A DNA stretch of 64,000 nucleotides from Vibrio mimicus CAIM 602 (GTDB taxonomy: Bacteria; Pseudomonadota; Gammaproteobacteria; Enterobacterales; Vibrionaceae), in assembly GCF_000338875.1 (NCBI RefSeq), contig NZ_AOMO01000030.1, forward strand, positions 97,849 through 161,848, read 5' to 3'. A program made the translations under genes and the position numbers. Each line of letters begins with the position of its first letter. Position 1 is the stretch's first letter. The notes under the pieces are model-generated. The model did no database searches. It saw nothing but the letters and a program-made list of their open reading frames with translations, and had not been told where the DNA came from. Below, one piece after another: positions 10,880 to 20,329 of the stretch.

Positions 10880-11767
10880 TTACAGTGATAGATAGGAGAG
10901 CGGGATATCTGGGTTAATCACTTCCAGTGTCGCTTGTGTATCGGCGAGATGGCTGATTTTGCCTGTAGATGTTTCTACTAGCGCGGCAGCTTCAATTTCC
11001 TCAAACGATTCACTCATCATCATGGCTTGTGCAAGGGCAACTTGTAGCGGTGGCAAGCTTGGGTTAAACGCAGCATTTTCTGCATACGCCCCAAGGTAGA
11101 CTGCGCCACTGTGCATTTTCAGTGCTACACCACTGAAGTTTTGAGTGTAAGGGGAGTAGCTGATGTTCATGGCTCGCAGTGCTTGTTGAATCAACTCTTC
11201 GTCATCGCTACTGGTTTTGCCATGATCCATTGGGCTCATTAGGCCCGAATCAATACCAAGATCGGCAGGTCCAAATGATTCTGGTAAATACTCTTGCAAG
11301 CTTTTTGCTGCACGTTTTGGAAGCTGGATTTTTAGCGAAGAGGCAGTAGTCAGTTCATTCATAAACTGGCGGCAGTGCCCGCAAGGGCTGAAGTTGATGG
11401 TAATGTCTGCAACGCCTTTCTCACCTTTCATCCAAGCGTGGCTAATGGCGCACTGTTCTGCATGAACGGTTTGACCTAACTGTGCACCAGTGAATTCCAT
11501 ATTCGCGCCCAGATAGAGGCGGCCAGATACACCACGTACAATGGCGCCTACATAAAATTCGGAAATAGGCGCAAAAGAGTAAGCGGCGGCAATCGGTAAA
11601 AGCGCAACGCGCAGGTCTGCATCTTCAAGTCCGGAAAGGGTCAATAATTGCTGGTACTGCTCGGCAGAGAAAGTAGCATCGAAATTCTTGGCCAACACCA
11701 ATTCGCGTAAGTAAGGGGCAAAAGAGGCGGGCATTTGTTGTAATGCTTGCTCAACACGGTTTCTCAT
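10880..11767 (-). CDS. cdd: Cytidine deaminase
   Basis: 295-residue zinc enzyme that deaminates cytidine and deoxycytidine to uridine forms in pyrimidine salvage. The long homodimeric (E. coli) type has an active N-terminal half with HAEQ (zinc and proton shuttle) and PCGHCR (two zinc cysteines), and a degenerate C-terminal copy. The ATG at 11767 (MRNRVEQ) has an AAGGA site and gives the same length as E. coli Cdd (294). A CRP-like core lies about 57 bases upstream of the start codon, consistent with the CRP/CytR control known for cdd in E. coli. Confidence 0.96.
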   Translation of the reverse strand: MRNRVEQALQQMPASFAPYLRELVLAKNFDATFSAEQYQQLLTLSGLEDADLRVALLPIAAAYSFAPISEFYVGAIVRGVSGRLYLGANMEFTGAQLGQTVHAEQCAISHAWMKGEKGVADITINFSPCGHCRQFMNELTTASSLKIQLPKRAAKSLQEYLPESFGPADLGIDSGLMSPMDHGKTSSDDEELIQQALRAMNISYSPYTQNFSGVALKMHSGAVYLGAYAENAAFNPSLPPLQVALAQAMMMSESFEEIEAAALVETSTGKISHLADTQATLEVINPDIPLSYLSL

Positions 11768-11823
11768 AGTGATTCCTTTTCGTGGCATGGAATCCTATTT
11801 TAGGTAATGCGAGATTTTATAGG

Positions 11824-11837
11824 GTGATCAACATCAC
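11824..11837 (-). promoter_or_regulatory. CRP-like site upstream of cdd
   Basis: GTGA TCAACA TCAC: a perfect GTGA-N6-TCAC core, flanked by G on each side. The location in the cdd promoter region fits the known CRP activation of cdd in E. coli. CytR half-sites were not convincing by eye. Confidence 0.6.
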
Positions 11838-11935
11838 GTTAAATGGTGCAATTTATTTTTGTGTTTCATTATTAGAGTGACGTCACACATGATATCGATT
11901 GCAAGCCAGTGAGATGTGACATCACTCGAAGTGGA

Positions 11936-12610
11936 TTAATGCAGCCAAAGAGCGAGCGCGAACAAACTCGGTGCTAAAACAGAAGTAATAACCCCGCACA
12001 CGACCAGTGCAAGTGAGCTAAAGGCCGCATCACGCGGATCTTTCTCAGCGCAAGTTGCAGTGCCAAGAGCGTGAGAGACAGTTCCCATCGTCAAGCCACG
12101 AGCAATCGGGTGGGTAATGTTGAGTAGTTTGTAGATGGGGTAAGCGAGTATTGCACCGAAGAGCCCCACCAATAGAACTAAAATGGCAGCAATGGCGGGT
12201 TCTCCACCCAGTTGACGCGCCACTTCCATCGCGATAGGTGTCGTCACCGATTTTCCCATTAATGCCGCGACCAATGGAATATCTGCGCCCATCCCTACCG
12301 CAATTAGACTCGCGGTGATCATCGACATTACGCTACCAACGCCACAAGCTAAGGCGATAATGCGCCAGTTAGCGCGAATTTGTGGAAGTTGCTCATAAAG
12401 AGGATAAGCAAGAGCGACCACCGCAGGTTGCAGCAAATAACTCAGCCATTCATTATCGGCGTAGTAGGTTTCAAAAGGCACTTTCAGGTAGGTCAGCAAA
12501 GGAATCAAGATGCCAATGCTGATTAACAATGGGTTGGCTAAAGGCGTATTGCATTTTTGAGCAACCCAACGCGCCATGAAAAACACCAGAAGAGTAATGA
12601 TCAGCCACAT
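11936..12610 (-). CDS. LrgB/CidB family membrane protein (YohK-like)
   Basis: 224-residue inner membrane protein with seven or more hydrophobic helices and the LrgB motifs [19 protein letters not shown] and [16 protein letters not shown]. In E. coli the YohJ-YohK pair, and in Staphylococcus the LrgA-LrgB pair, are adjacent genes; LrgAB is linked to murein hydrolase control and pyruvate uptake in some Gram-positive bacteria. The start ATG overlaps the upstream lrgA-like gene. The role in Vibrio is not established. Confidence 0.85.
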   Translation of the reverse strand: MWLIITLLVFFMARWVAQKCNTPLANPLLISIGILIPLLTYLKVPFETYYADNEWLSYLLQPAVVALAYPLYEQLPQIRANWRIIALACGVGSVMSMITASLIAVGMGADIPLVAALMGKSVTTPIAMEVARQLGGEPAIAAILVLLVGLFGAILAYPIYKLLNITHPIARGLTMGTVSHALGTATCAEKDPRDAAFSSLALVVCGVITSVLAPSLFALALWLH

Positions 12611-12974
12611 GATTTTTCCCCTTCTTCAGCATGCGATCCAGTATCAGACCAAGTGTGATCATGACAATCAAGGTGCCACCGATAGCACTGGCTAAAATCG
12701 GTGCGAGGTTAGCCAGTAGAGTATCGAAGTGCACCATCAAGCCCACACTGATGGGAACGAACAGTAAAATCATGTAGCGGATAAAGAGGGTGGCGCTGGG
12801 CTTAACCCATTCCACAGGAACCAAACCACTGGCCATCAGACCAAACAAGATCAGTAACCCTATGATGCTGCCGGGAATGGCAATGCCTAGCCAAGTTTGT
12901 AAATTGATGCCAGCCAAAAGACAGAGAAAAATCAGTCCCATGGAGACGCAGTATTGAGCTATTTTTTTGATCAT
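12471..12974 (-). CDS. LrgA/CidA family membrane protein (YohJ-like), probably frame-altered 3' end
   Basis: Four hydrophobic helices and the family core [45 protein letters not shown] identify LrgA. The open frame runs 167 codons and overlaps the lrgB-like gene by 140 bases, while family members are about 120-130 residues. Its last 45 residues (from [10 protein letters not shown]) are just the lrgB sequence read in another frame. If one G is added to the run at 12618-12621, the frame ends ..KKGEKSCG at 12601, giving 124 residues and an ordinary ATG..TGA overlap. I therefore suspect a one-base deletion. The start ATG at 12974 lacks a clear ribosome site, and translation may be coupled to sbcB 30 bases upstream. 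Confidence 0.75.
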   Translation of the reverse strand: MIKKIAQYCVSMGLIFLCLLAGINLQTWLGIAIPGSIIGLLILFGLMASGLVPVEWVKPSATLFIRYMILLFVPISVGLMVHFDTLLANLAPILASAIGGTLIVMITLGLILDRMLKKGKNHVADHYSSGVFHGALGCSKMQYAFSQPIVNQHWHLDSFADLPESAF

Positions 12975-13003
12975 TAATGAAGTCAGCAAGTAAAAAATAA
13001 ACG

Positions 13004-14428
13004 TTAGTGAGTGAGCTTTTCAACGTAATGGTAAACGGATTTTAAAATCGCCATTTTCTTTTCGTCAGTCTGATGTTCATGAACTAAGTTTTCCAAATTC
13101 AGCATATAGCTTTCAAGGTTACGTTCAAAATAGTCACGACAATGCGCTGCCCAGCGGCGCTGCTCGGCATCGGTTAAGGTATGTGGGTAATGGCGAGCAC
13201 GGTAACGGAACAACAGAGGTTCGATACGTTTATCCGCCACTTTAATCTCTAGGCTGCCAAGATTATCCGGTGACGTGGTGCGAATGATCTCCATCGCCGC
13301 ACGATCGGCAGGCGAAAAGAACCCTTCATACAATTGGCTATCCACATTGTTTTCTTTGGCAAACTCGCGCTCTTGACTGAATACCGTCACCAGCTTTTCA
13401 CGAATTTCTGGATGCTGACGAATCACATTTAAGTGAGCAAGACACTGCTCGCGATCAATACCAATCTTTTCAGCATTCTCTGCGGTCAGGGTCTTGGCGG
13501 GAGCAAGAATAGGGCATTTGTTGAGATGCACTAACTTCACCGGAACCGGTAGTTCATCGGGGGCTAAATCTTCATAACGAGTATAGAGACGCGCTTGCAA
13601 CGCTTCTGCATCAAGATCAAACAGAGGCTGAGGGTCTTTACCCAAATCCACCACAATGACCGCATTTTGGTTGGTAGGATGCCAAGCAATCGGCACAATC
13701 CAACTGGTGTACTGACGTTCGCGGCCAAGCATACCAGAAACATGCATCAGCGGGGTTTGGTTAACGATATCAATCAGCTCAGTCAGCTTGCGTTTGTGGC
13801 GCATGTTGAAGAAATAGTCGAACAACTTAGGCTGCGCGGCTTTGATCTTTTTCGCCAATTCAATGGTAGCAATCACGTCAGCCATCGCATCGTGTGCGTT
13901 ACTGTGTTCAATGCCGTTGGCGACAGAAAGGTGTTCTAACTTAAAGCTAGTAAAGCCTTCATCATTCTCTGGCCATTCGATGCCTTCAGGGCGCAGAGCA
14001 TGGCAAGCACGAATCACATCCAGCAGATCCCATCGAGAATTGCCGTGTTGCCAGCTCCATGCATACGGATCGATAAAGTTTCGATAGCAGGTGTAGCGTG
14101 TCACTTCATCATCAAAACGAATGCTGTTGTAGCCTAAGCTGGTGGTGTTTGGCGTGGAGAGTTCAGCGTGAATACGGGCGATAAATTCTGGCTCTGGTAA
14201 GCCTAAACTATTCGCTTTCTGTGGAGTAATTCCGGTGATCAGCGCGGCTTCAGGAGCGGGTAAGTAATCATTTGGTAATTGGCAGTAAATCACCAGTGGT
14301 TCACCAATGATGTTGAAATCCATATCGGTACGAACACCCGCAAATTGACTAGGACGATCCTTGGCGGGATTCACTCCCCAAGTCTCGTAGTCAAAGAAGA
14401 AAAATGTTGGCTGGTGTTCTTGCTGCAT
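13004..14428 (-). CDS. sbcB: Exodeoxyribonuclease I
   Basis: 474 residues, as E. coli ExoI (475). This is a processive 3'-5' single-strand DNA exonuclease used in repair and recombination that also interacts with SSB. DEDDh motifs are visible: [12 protein letters not shown] (Exo I), [16 protein letters not shown] (Exo II region) and [16 protein letters not shown] (Exo III). An SH3-like middle and helical C-terminal domain follow. The gene is first in a block reading into the lrgA/lrgB-like pair. No strong ribosome site is visible before the ATG. Confidence 0.96.
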   Translation of the reverse strand: MQQEHQPTFFFFDYETWGVNPAKDRPSQFAGVRTDMDFNIIGEPLVIYCQLPNDYLPAPEAALITGITPQKANSLGLPEPEFIARIHAELSTPNTTSLGYNSIRFDDEVTRYTCYRNFIDPYAWSWQHGNSRWDLLDVIRACHALRPEGIEWPENDEGFTSFKLEHLSVANGIEHSNAHDAMADVIATIELAKKIKAAQPKLFDYFFNMRHKRKLTELIDIVNQTPLMHVSGMLGRERQYTSWIVPIAWHPTNQNAVIVVDLGKDPQPLFDLDAEALQARLYTRYEDLAPDELPVPVKLVHLNKCPILAPAKTLTAENAEKIGIDREQCLAHLNVIRQHPEIREKLVTVFSQEREFAKENNVDSQLYEGFFSPADRAAMEIIRTTSPDNLGSLEIKVADKRIEPLLFRYRARHYPHTLTDAEQRRWAAHCRDYFERNLESYMLNLENLVHEHQTDEKKMAILKSVYHYVEKLTH

Positions 14429-14532
14429 GTGGCCTTACCAAATCGCTGAAAGTTGCCGTTATTAGACCATCCTGCCCCTGACATAGCAATTGCTGCTCTT
14501 TCGGTAATCCGTTATTTGTTCAGCCTTTCAAC

Positions 14533-14560
14533 AAAAAAGCCGATGCGTGGCATCGGCTTT
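14533..14560 (-). terminator. Terminator after tcyP
   Basis: AAAGCCGATGC / GCATCGGCTTT 11-bp stem with GTG loop. The minus strand continues with a T run (CTTTTTTG). Confidence 0.88.
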
Positions 14561-14575
14561 GAAAAGAAAGGAAGA

Positions 14576-15948
14576 TTAAGCTTGCTGAGTTTTATGCTCA
14601 ACCTCTTCACTTGTTTGTTTGAGTAAGCGGCTGGTCATAGTTCCGGCAGTCATTGAACCGGATACGTTGAGTGCAGTACGCGCCATATCAATCAGTGGCT
14701 CGATAGAAATCAGCAGTGCCGCAATCGTCACTGGTAAGCCCATAGCAGGCAGAACAATCAGAGCTGCGAAGGTCGCGCCACCGCCAACACCTGCGATACC
14801 AAATGAGCTGATGGTGATCATGGCAATCAAGGACACAATAAAGTGGATATCCAGGGGACTAATACCCACTGTTGGTGCAACCATCACTGCCAACATCGCA
14901 GGGTAAATACCCGCACAGCCGTTTTGACCAATCGTTGCACCGAATGACGCAGATAGGTTAGCAATCGCAGGTGGCACATTCAGTTTGGTGATTTGCGCTT
15001 CTACATTCAGCGGAATCGTTGCGGCTGAACTGCGCGAAGTAAAGGCAAAGGTCAGTACCGGCCAGATGTTTTTAAAGTAGGTGGTTGGGTTCACACCCAC
15101 CATAGCCACGAGCAGACCATGAACCACAAACATCAGTGCAATCGCAACATAGGACGCAACAATGAAACCCAGTAAGCTCAGAATGTCGGAAGCGCTTGAA
15201 GTCGCGACCACTTTAGCCATTAGGCTGCAATGCCGTAAGGCGTCAGCGCCATGATCATTTTGACAAGTCGCATCACAATCGCTTGTGCGGCTTCAACAAA
15301 AGTACGGATTGGCGTTTCTAATTCTTGCTTATCAGCCATCACTTTGCGTGCGGCAATACCAGTAAGCACACCGAAAATTACTACCGCGATGATTGAAGTC
15401 GAACGTGCGCCCGTTAAATCAGCAAATGGGTTAGTTGGAATAAAGCTTACTAAAAGCTGTGGGATGGTTAGATCAGCGACGCTTGAAGCTCTGCTTTCCA
15501 GCACTGCGATGCGTGCGGTTTCACGTGCGCCTTCTACTAAACCTTCCGCCGTCAAACCAAACGCTTGAGTGATCAGGATACCGATCAGCGCTGAAATCGC
15601 GGTTGTTACCAGCAAAATACCTATGGTCAGGCCAGAGATTTTGCCCAGTGAGCCGTTTTTATCCAGTCGTACAACCGCTGAAATCATGGAAACCAGTACC
15701 AGTGGCATGATCACCATTTTTAGTAAACCAACATAGCCGTTACCGACAATGCCAATCCAAGAAAGAGTTTCTTTAATTGCTGGGTGGCCTTCGCCCAGAA
15801 CGACTTGCAGCGCTAAACCAAATGCACTACCAAGAACTAAACCAAACAAAACCTGACGAGAAAGGGTGGATGCTTTTTTCTGTAGTCCGAAGAGATACAA
15901 CAATAAGCCCGCGAAAATCACAAGTGCTGCGATGGTAACCACTGACAT
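14576..15948 (-). pseudogene. tcyP: TcyP-like sodium:cystine symporter, frameshifted
   Basis: A dicarboxylate/cation symporter family protein most like E. coli TcyP (YdjN), an L-cystine importer. The N-terminal part (15220-15948, 242 codons) ends ..LTPYGIAA, and the C-terminal part starts at MAKVVATS (14576-15220) with the conserved hairpin regions [17 protein letters not shown] and [26 protein letters not shown]. Homologues read GI-A-L-M-A/T-K-V-V across the join. One T is missing from what should be GCC TTA ATG, leaving GCC TAATG. Restoring it gives 457 residues. The TAATG overlap might allow coupled translation of two halves, but a sequencing error or null mutation is simpler. Confidence 0.85.
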
Positions 15949-16029
15949 AATGAAATCCTTAAAAGGGGTTTGAAATCTAACCGTGACGGCACTTTTAAAG
16001 TGGCAGAGGTAACGTGTTAGAACATCAAA

Positions 16030-16111
16030 TGAGAATGATTTTCTGGGAATATAGCGATCGCTATCACGAAAATAAACTCAGAAAAATACATGTTTTATAA
16101 CTAATAGTTAT
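16030..16111. promoter_or_regulatory. Fur-like box and two perfect inverted repeats upstream of tcyP/msrB
   Basis: In the 312-base divergent region 15949-16260, TGAGAATGATTTTCT (16030-16044) matches the 7-1-7 Fur motif at 12 of 14 defined positions. ATAGCGATCGCTAT (16051-16064) is a perfect 14-base palindrome. ATAACTA-A-TAGTTAT (16097-16111) is a second perfect inverted repeat. These lie 80-165 bases before the tcyP start and 150-230 before msrB. Which protein binds them is unknown. Confidence 0.45.
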
Positions 16112-16260
16112 CAAAAACAGGAAGTTGGTTAATCTAAAATCAGTTTGTGGAAACTTTAAGCAAAGAAAGTCTTTTTTATGGCATTAACCTCTAATCAAAG
16201 AAATGAAATAAGAAGGGTAAATCCACGGTCTGCTGTTTGGTAAAGCAAGAGGAGATAATT

Positions 16261-16710
16261 ATGTTGAATTGGCAACAAGTGTTGGACTTTGCAAATCAAG
16301 GTAATCCGGCACCGGATCGTGAGGTGATCCGCAGCGATGCTGAGTGGCGTGAAATACTCAATGAACAGCAGTATTACGTGATGCGCCAACATGGAACGGA
16401 AAGAGCATTTTCTAATGCGATGTGTGAGTTGTTTGAACCCGGCTTATACCAATGCGCTGGATGCCAAACTCTGCTGTTTGATTCAGCAACGAAGTTTGAC
16501 TCTGGCACTGGGTGGCCTTCGTTTTCACAGCCTGTGAAATCTAATGCAATCTCGTACCATATGGATCACAGCTTAGCGCGTGCCCGAGTGGAAGTGCGTT
16601 GCAACACTTGTGCATCGCATTTAGGGCATGTGTTTCCAGATGGCCCACCACCCAGTGGTTTGCGTTACTGCATCAATTCAGTCGCTGTCGACAAGCTCAA
16701 CTCACATTAA
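16261..16710 (+). CDS. msrB: Peptide methionine-R-sulfoxide reductase
   Basis: 149-residue MsrB, which reduces the R form of methionine sulfoxide in proteins. Two CxxC pairs that bind zinc are present (CAGC and CNTC). GTGWPSFSQP and the C-terminal RYCINS with the catalytic cysteine complete the family signature. The ATG at 16261 follows AAGAGGAG; an in-frame upstream ATG lacks such a site. No signal peptide, so cytoplasmic. Ends just before an 11-bp hairpin. Confidence 0.96.
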   Translation: MLNWQQVLDFANQGNPAPDREVIRSDAEWREILNEQQYYVMRQHGTERAFSNAMCELFEPGLYQCAGCQTLLFDSATKFDSGTGWPSFSQPVKSNAISYHMDHSLARARVEVRCNTCASHLGHVFPDGPPPSGLRYCINSVAVDKLNSH

Positions 16711-16719
16711 GCCACATTC

Positions 16720-16747
16720 ATCAGGTCTGGTTATGCCCAGACCTGAT
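16720..16747 (+). terminator. Hairpin after msrB
   Basis: ATCAGGTCTGG / CCAGACCTGAT inverted repeat with a short loop, ten bases after the msrB stop. There is no strong T run, so termination may be weak. Confidence 0.6.
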
Positions 16748-16809
16748 GCTTATCACACACAATTTCTTCATTCGATCTTTCTTAGACAACGTAACCGAAG
16801 CGTATAGCA

Positions 16810-16896
16810 TTAGGTCAGCGCGAGTGGGATGCGTTTGCCTTTTTTACCCGCGGGTTTGTTGGGTTTCTGTTTGGGTGATCTTTGGTTGGCAATCAT
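16810..16896 (-). CDS. Possible 28-residue basic peptide
   Basis: A short frame starting ATG with a perfect AAGGAG ribosome site seven bases upstream (16904-16909 on this strand). The product (MIANQRSPKQKPNKPAGKKG...) is rich in lysine, arginine and proline and has no recognised domain. It lies alone on the minus strand between msrB and cobT. The strong ribosome site is the main reason to believe it is translated; composition alone cannot prove it. Confidence 0.45.
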   Translation of the reverse strand: MIANQRSPKQKPNKPAGKKGKRIPLALT

Positions 16897-17154
16897 GGTA
16901 CAACTCCTTGTTGTGTCTCCATTTAGAGACAACTACGGGAAAGGGAAGCCAAACTGAAGCGTCAAAGATAGAAGCACTATTCATACCAAGAGTATAGAAC
17001 ATCTAATTTCAACTGCTTATACGAAGGAAAATGTCAGTAAGTTTGCTTTGCGGCAGGCTAAGCAAAATGCGTGAAGGTTTTTGCTTTGTTGCCCAGAGCG
17101 AGTAGACTGTGCCGACTCATTTCCAAGCCCAAAAAAAGAAGTAAGGATGCCTGC

Positions 17155-18180
17155 ATGTTAGATCGCTCGTTCAGCGCCGAAATCCAACAACGAATTGACC
17201 AAAAAACTAAGCCACTAGGGGCGCTTGGTCAGCTTGAGCGCGTTGCGCACCATTTAGCGCTGATCCAAAGTCAATCCAAGCAAAGTGCGATGACTCAACT
17301 TGAAATTCATCAGCCAACAGTATTGGTGTTTGCTGCCGATCATGGCATTGCCGCACAAGGCGTTAGCATTGCTCCAAGTGCCGTAACCGAGCAAATGGTG
17401 AGAAATTTTCTAGCTGGTGGGGCGGCCATTAACTGTTTTTGCCGCAGTGAGCAAGCAGCGATGCGAGTGATCGATTGTGGCATCCTTCGCGCACAACCCG
17501 CGCATAGTGATTTGATTGAGCAGCGACTCGGTGCGGGAACACAAAACTTTGCACAGCAAGCCGCCATGACCCAAGAACAAGTACAAACAGGTATTGAGTT
17601 GGGCAAAGCACTGATTCATCGTGAAGTTGATGCGGGATGCAACCTAATGATGTTTGGTGAAATGGGCATCGGCAATACCAGCAGCGCCGCAGCGCTATTG
17701 GCAGCACTTTCAGGTCTTCCGATTGAAGTATGCGTAGGGCGTGGAACTGGCATCAGCGATGAACAGTACCAGCGGAAAATTGAGTTAGTGACACAAGGTG
17801 TAGAGCGTTGCTTAGGTGCTGCACCACAAGAAGTATTGATGCAGGTTGGCGGCTTTGAAATTGTTCAGATGGTCGGAGCTTTCCTTGGCGCATACGAAAA
17901 ACAAACGCCAGTACTGGTGGATGGTTTTATTGTTACGGTTGCCGCTTACATCGCAACTTTAATCGAACCAGATGTACGTGACTATTTGCTGTTTGCTCAC
18001 CGCTCACAAGAAACTGGGCATCGCGCCGTATTAGGTCTGCTTGCCGCAGATCCTCTCCTCGATTTAGGGCTTCGTTTAGGTGAAGGAACCGGGGCGGTAT
18101 TGGCACTAGGTATCGTGCGTGCGGCAGTCGAGTTCTACAACAACATGGCCAGTTTTGCCGATGCAGGGGTGACCGTGTAA
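17155..18180 (+). CDS. cobT: Nicotinate-nucleotide:dimethylbenzimidazole phosphoribosyltransferase
   Basis: 341-residue enzyme that activates the lower-ligand base by transferring phosphoribose from nicotinate mononucleotide, giving alpha-ribazole phosphate. Typical motifs are [10 protein letters not shown] near the N terminus, [40 protein letters not shown] and [12 protein letters not shown]. Glutamate in [13 protein letters not shown] is the catalytic base of the family. The ATG at 17155 has AAGGA eight bases before. Its stop overlaps the cobS start by one base (TAATG), so the four cob genes form one operon. I looked for and did not find a cobalamin riboswitch upstream. Confidence 0.95.
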   Translation: MLDRSFSAEIQQRIDQKTKPLGALGQLERVAHHLALIQSQSKQSAMTQLEIHQPTVLVFAADHGIAAQGVSIAPSAVTEQMVRNFLAGGAAINCFCRSEQAAMRVIDCGILRAQPAHSDLIEQRLGAGTQNFAQQAAMTQEQVQTGIELGKALIHREVDAGCNLMMFGEMGIGNTSSAAALLAALSGLPIEVCVGRGTGISDEQYQRKIELVTQGVERCLGAAPQEVLMQVGGFEIVQMVGAFLGAYEKQTPVLVDGFIVTVAAYIATLIEPDVRDYLLFAHRSQETGHRAVLGLLAADPLLDLGLRLGEGTGAVLALGIVRAAVEFYNNMASFADAGVTV

Positions 18181-18963
18181 TGGCGGCAATTTTGCGTTAT
18201 CAATTAGAACTTTTTCTGCTTGCCGTCAGTTTCTTCTCACGTCTCCCTGTTCCCGTTAACCTGCCTTATAGCAGTGAGCGGATGAATCAGGCGGGGCGCT
18301 ATTTCGCGTTAGTCGGTTTGCTATTAGGTGGGATTTGCGCGCTGGTTTATTCATTGGCGACTCAACTCTTTTCAACCAATATCAGCGTTTTTCTGACCAT
18401 GGTACTTAGCCTGTTACTGACGGGAGCATTCCACGAGGATGGGTTAGCTGATATGGCCGATGGCGTCGGTGGAGGTATGACCGCGGAGCGCCGTTTAGCC
18501 ATTATGAAAGACAGCCGTATTGGAACGTATGGTGCCAGTGCTCTGTTAATGGCACTGTTTGGTAAATACTTACTTTTGACTGAGCTGGCTGATCTCACAT
18601 CATTGGTGCCAATTTGGTTGATGGCTTATACGCTGAGCCGCGCAGTTGCTGCTTCACTAATTCATAACACCCCATATGTTTCAGATGCCGATAGCAGCAA
18701 AAGCAAACCTCTTGCTCAACAGCAGTCGAGCAGCGATTTGGCGATTTTAGCGCTCACGGCGTTGATGACATTACTTTGCTTTTCATGGCAGCTAATGGCA
18801 GTGATGATTGTAGCCAGCCTGATTTTTAGACAAACCTTCCGTCGATGGCTAATCAAACGTTTGGGGGATTTACGGGGATTGCTTGGGGGCTGCTCAACAA
18901 CTAATGGAACTGCTGATCTATCTGATCTTGCTGGCGTTTTTACAGCATGAGCTGATGATTTAG
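18180..18963 (+). pseudogene. cobS: Cobalamin synthase, double frameshift near the 3' end
   Basis: Integral membrane enzyme that joins adenosylcobinamide-GDP and alpha-ribazole. The N-terminal and central parts are normal ([32 protein letters not shown]). After [10 protein letters not shown] the frame reads [18 protein letters not shown] and stops at 18950. Adding one G to the run at 18863-18867 and one to the run at 18874-18877 restores the conserved [21 protein letters not shown] and a normal end at 18963, giving 261 residues. So two bases are missing, both from G runs. Either the gene is damaged or the sequence is wrong. The restored stop lies inside the cobU ribosome site. Confidence 0.88.
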
Positions 18964-18971
18964 GAGGCAAA

Positions 18972-19511
18972 GTGAGCGTACATTTAATTTTAGGTGGTGC
19001 ACGCAGCGGTAAATCCAGCCACGCCGAATCTTTTGCGAAGCAGGCCGCGCAAGAACATTCTGCTTCTCTACATTATGTTGCGACAGCCGCTGCTTTGGAT
19101 GATGAGATGCGGGCACGAATTGCACATCATCAAGCAAGACGCACTGCCGAGTGGATTGAGCATGAAGTCCCTCTCGCGCTGGCGGACTATTTAGCTCGCT
19201 TTCAAAAAAACGATGTGGTGTTGGTGGATTGCCTGACCTTGTGGTTGAACAACCTGCTTTTTGAACATGAACAATCGTTTTCTTCCTCGTTGATTGATGA
19301 GTATGTAGAGCAATTGCTGACTGCATTAGCACAGACCCAAGCCACAGTAATTTTAGTGAGTAATGAAGTTGGGATGGGAGTAGTTCCTATGGGTGAACTG
19401 ACTCGCTTCTTTGTTGACCATGCGGGTTGGATGAACCAGAAAATCGCTGCTTTAGCCGATTCCGTTACCCTAGTAGTAGCTGGGCTGCCACAGCGCTTAA
19501 AAGGTGAGTGA
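18972..19511 (+). CDS. cobU: Adenosylcobinamide kinase / guanylyltransferase
   Basis: 179-residue bifunctional enzyme that phosphorylates adenosylcobinamide and adds GMP. The P-loop GGARSGKSSHAE is near the N terminus, the conserved HHQARRTAEW loop and the VDCLTLWLNNLL Walker B region follow, and SNEVGMGVVPMGELTR is the family signature. The start is GTG with AGGAGG seven bases upstream. Four-base overlap (GTGA) with the next gene shows tight coupling. Confidence 0.95.
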   Translation: MSVHLILGGARSGKSSHAESFAKQAAQEHSASLHYVATAAALDDEMRARIAHHQARRTAEWIEHEVPLALADYLARFQKNDVVLVDCLTLWLNNLLFEHEQSFSSSLIDEYVEQLLTALAQTQATVILVSNEVGMGVVPMGELTRFFVDHAGWMNQKIAALADSVTLVVAGLPQRLKGE

Positions 19512-20131
19512 GTCAACACGCTATGATCACGATTTGGTTACTGCGTCACGGTAAAACGCAAGGCCCAGCAGCACTAAATGGCATTACGGATGTTGCGGTT
19601 GATGCTGACATCCAGCAAGCGATAACAAGTCAATTGGTTGGCTTGCCGTTCTCGCGTGTGATTAGCTCGCCTTTGCGTCGCTGTGCCGATCTGGCGCAGC
19701 AAATTCGAACGGTACGTCCAGAGATAACGCTTGATTACGATACCAATTTTCAAGAACTGAACTTTGGTCAGTTTGATGGGCAAAGTTTTTCTGAGCTAGA
19801 AAGTGAGTGGCCATTATTGGAGGCCTTTTGGCAAGATCCCGCTAAACATACCTTGCCGCAAGCAGAACCGTTAGCTGATGCTTATCAAAGAGTTAGTCAA
19901 GCATGGCAGCAATGGTTGCCTAGGTTAGAGAGTAATACGCTTATCATCTGCCATGCTGGAACAATTCGCCTGATTCTGGCGGAAGTGTTGGGTGTGGATT
20001 GGCGTAATCCTAATTGGTATAGCCGCTTAAATATTCCTTATCAATCACTGACCCAACTCAACCTCTATCCCGGTGAGCCACCTTTTGTGAGCGTGAGCAG
20101 CATCGGAAATGCGCTTGGAGATTATCCATAA
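19508..20131 (+). CDS. cobC: Alpha-ribazole phosphatase-like histidine phosphatase
   Basis: Histidine phosphatase superfamily protein of 207 residues. LLRHGKTQG carries the phospho-acceptor histidine, SSPLRRCADLAQQI the conserved arginine, NFQELNFGQFDG the acidic region and ICHAGTIRLILAE the second histidine. In a cobT-cobS-cobU operon this is expected to dephosphorylate alpha-ribazole phosphate or the final cobalamin phosphate. The start is GTG overlapping the cobU stop; an ATG five codons later is possible. Confidence 0.87.
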   Translation: MSQHAMITIWLLRHGKTQGPAALNGITDVAVDADIQQAITSQLVGLPFSRVISSPLRRCADLAQQIRTVRPEITLDYDTNFQELNFGQFDGQSFSELESEWPLLEAFWQDPAKHTLPQAEPLADAYQRVSQAWQQWLPRLESNTLIICHAGTIRLILAEVLGVDWRNPNWYSRLNIPYQSLTQLNLYPGEPPFVSVSSIGNALGDYP

Positions 20132-20329
20132 AGCGATTTCGATATAGAGCATCTTATTGAATTAATGATAGAATCCGCGGCTATATCGTCGCCATCTGGC
20201 TGGGTATGGAAAGAAAGTGTCATTTTCCTCTGCCACAGAGATCGTATGGGTCGTCATAAGTGCGATCTTCTTGGCATAAATTGTTCGTACAATTTCTTAA
20301 CATACCGCTGTGCAATAAAGGAGTAGCGC

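Noticed and set aside
16900..17154. Possible cobalamin riboswitch before cobT
   Set aside because: The B12-box and the other conserved riboswitch core segments could not be found by eye.
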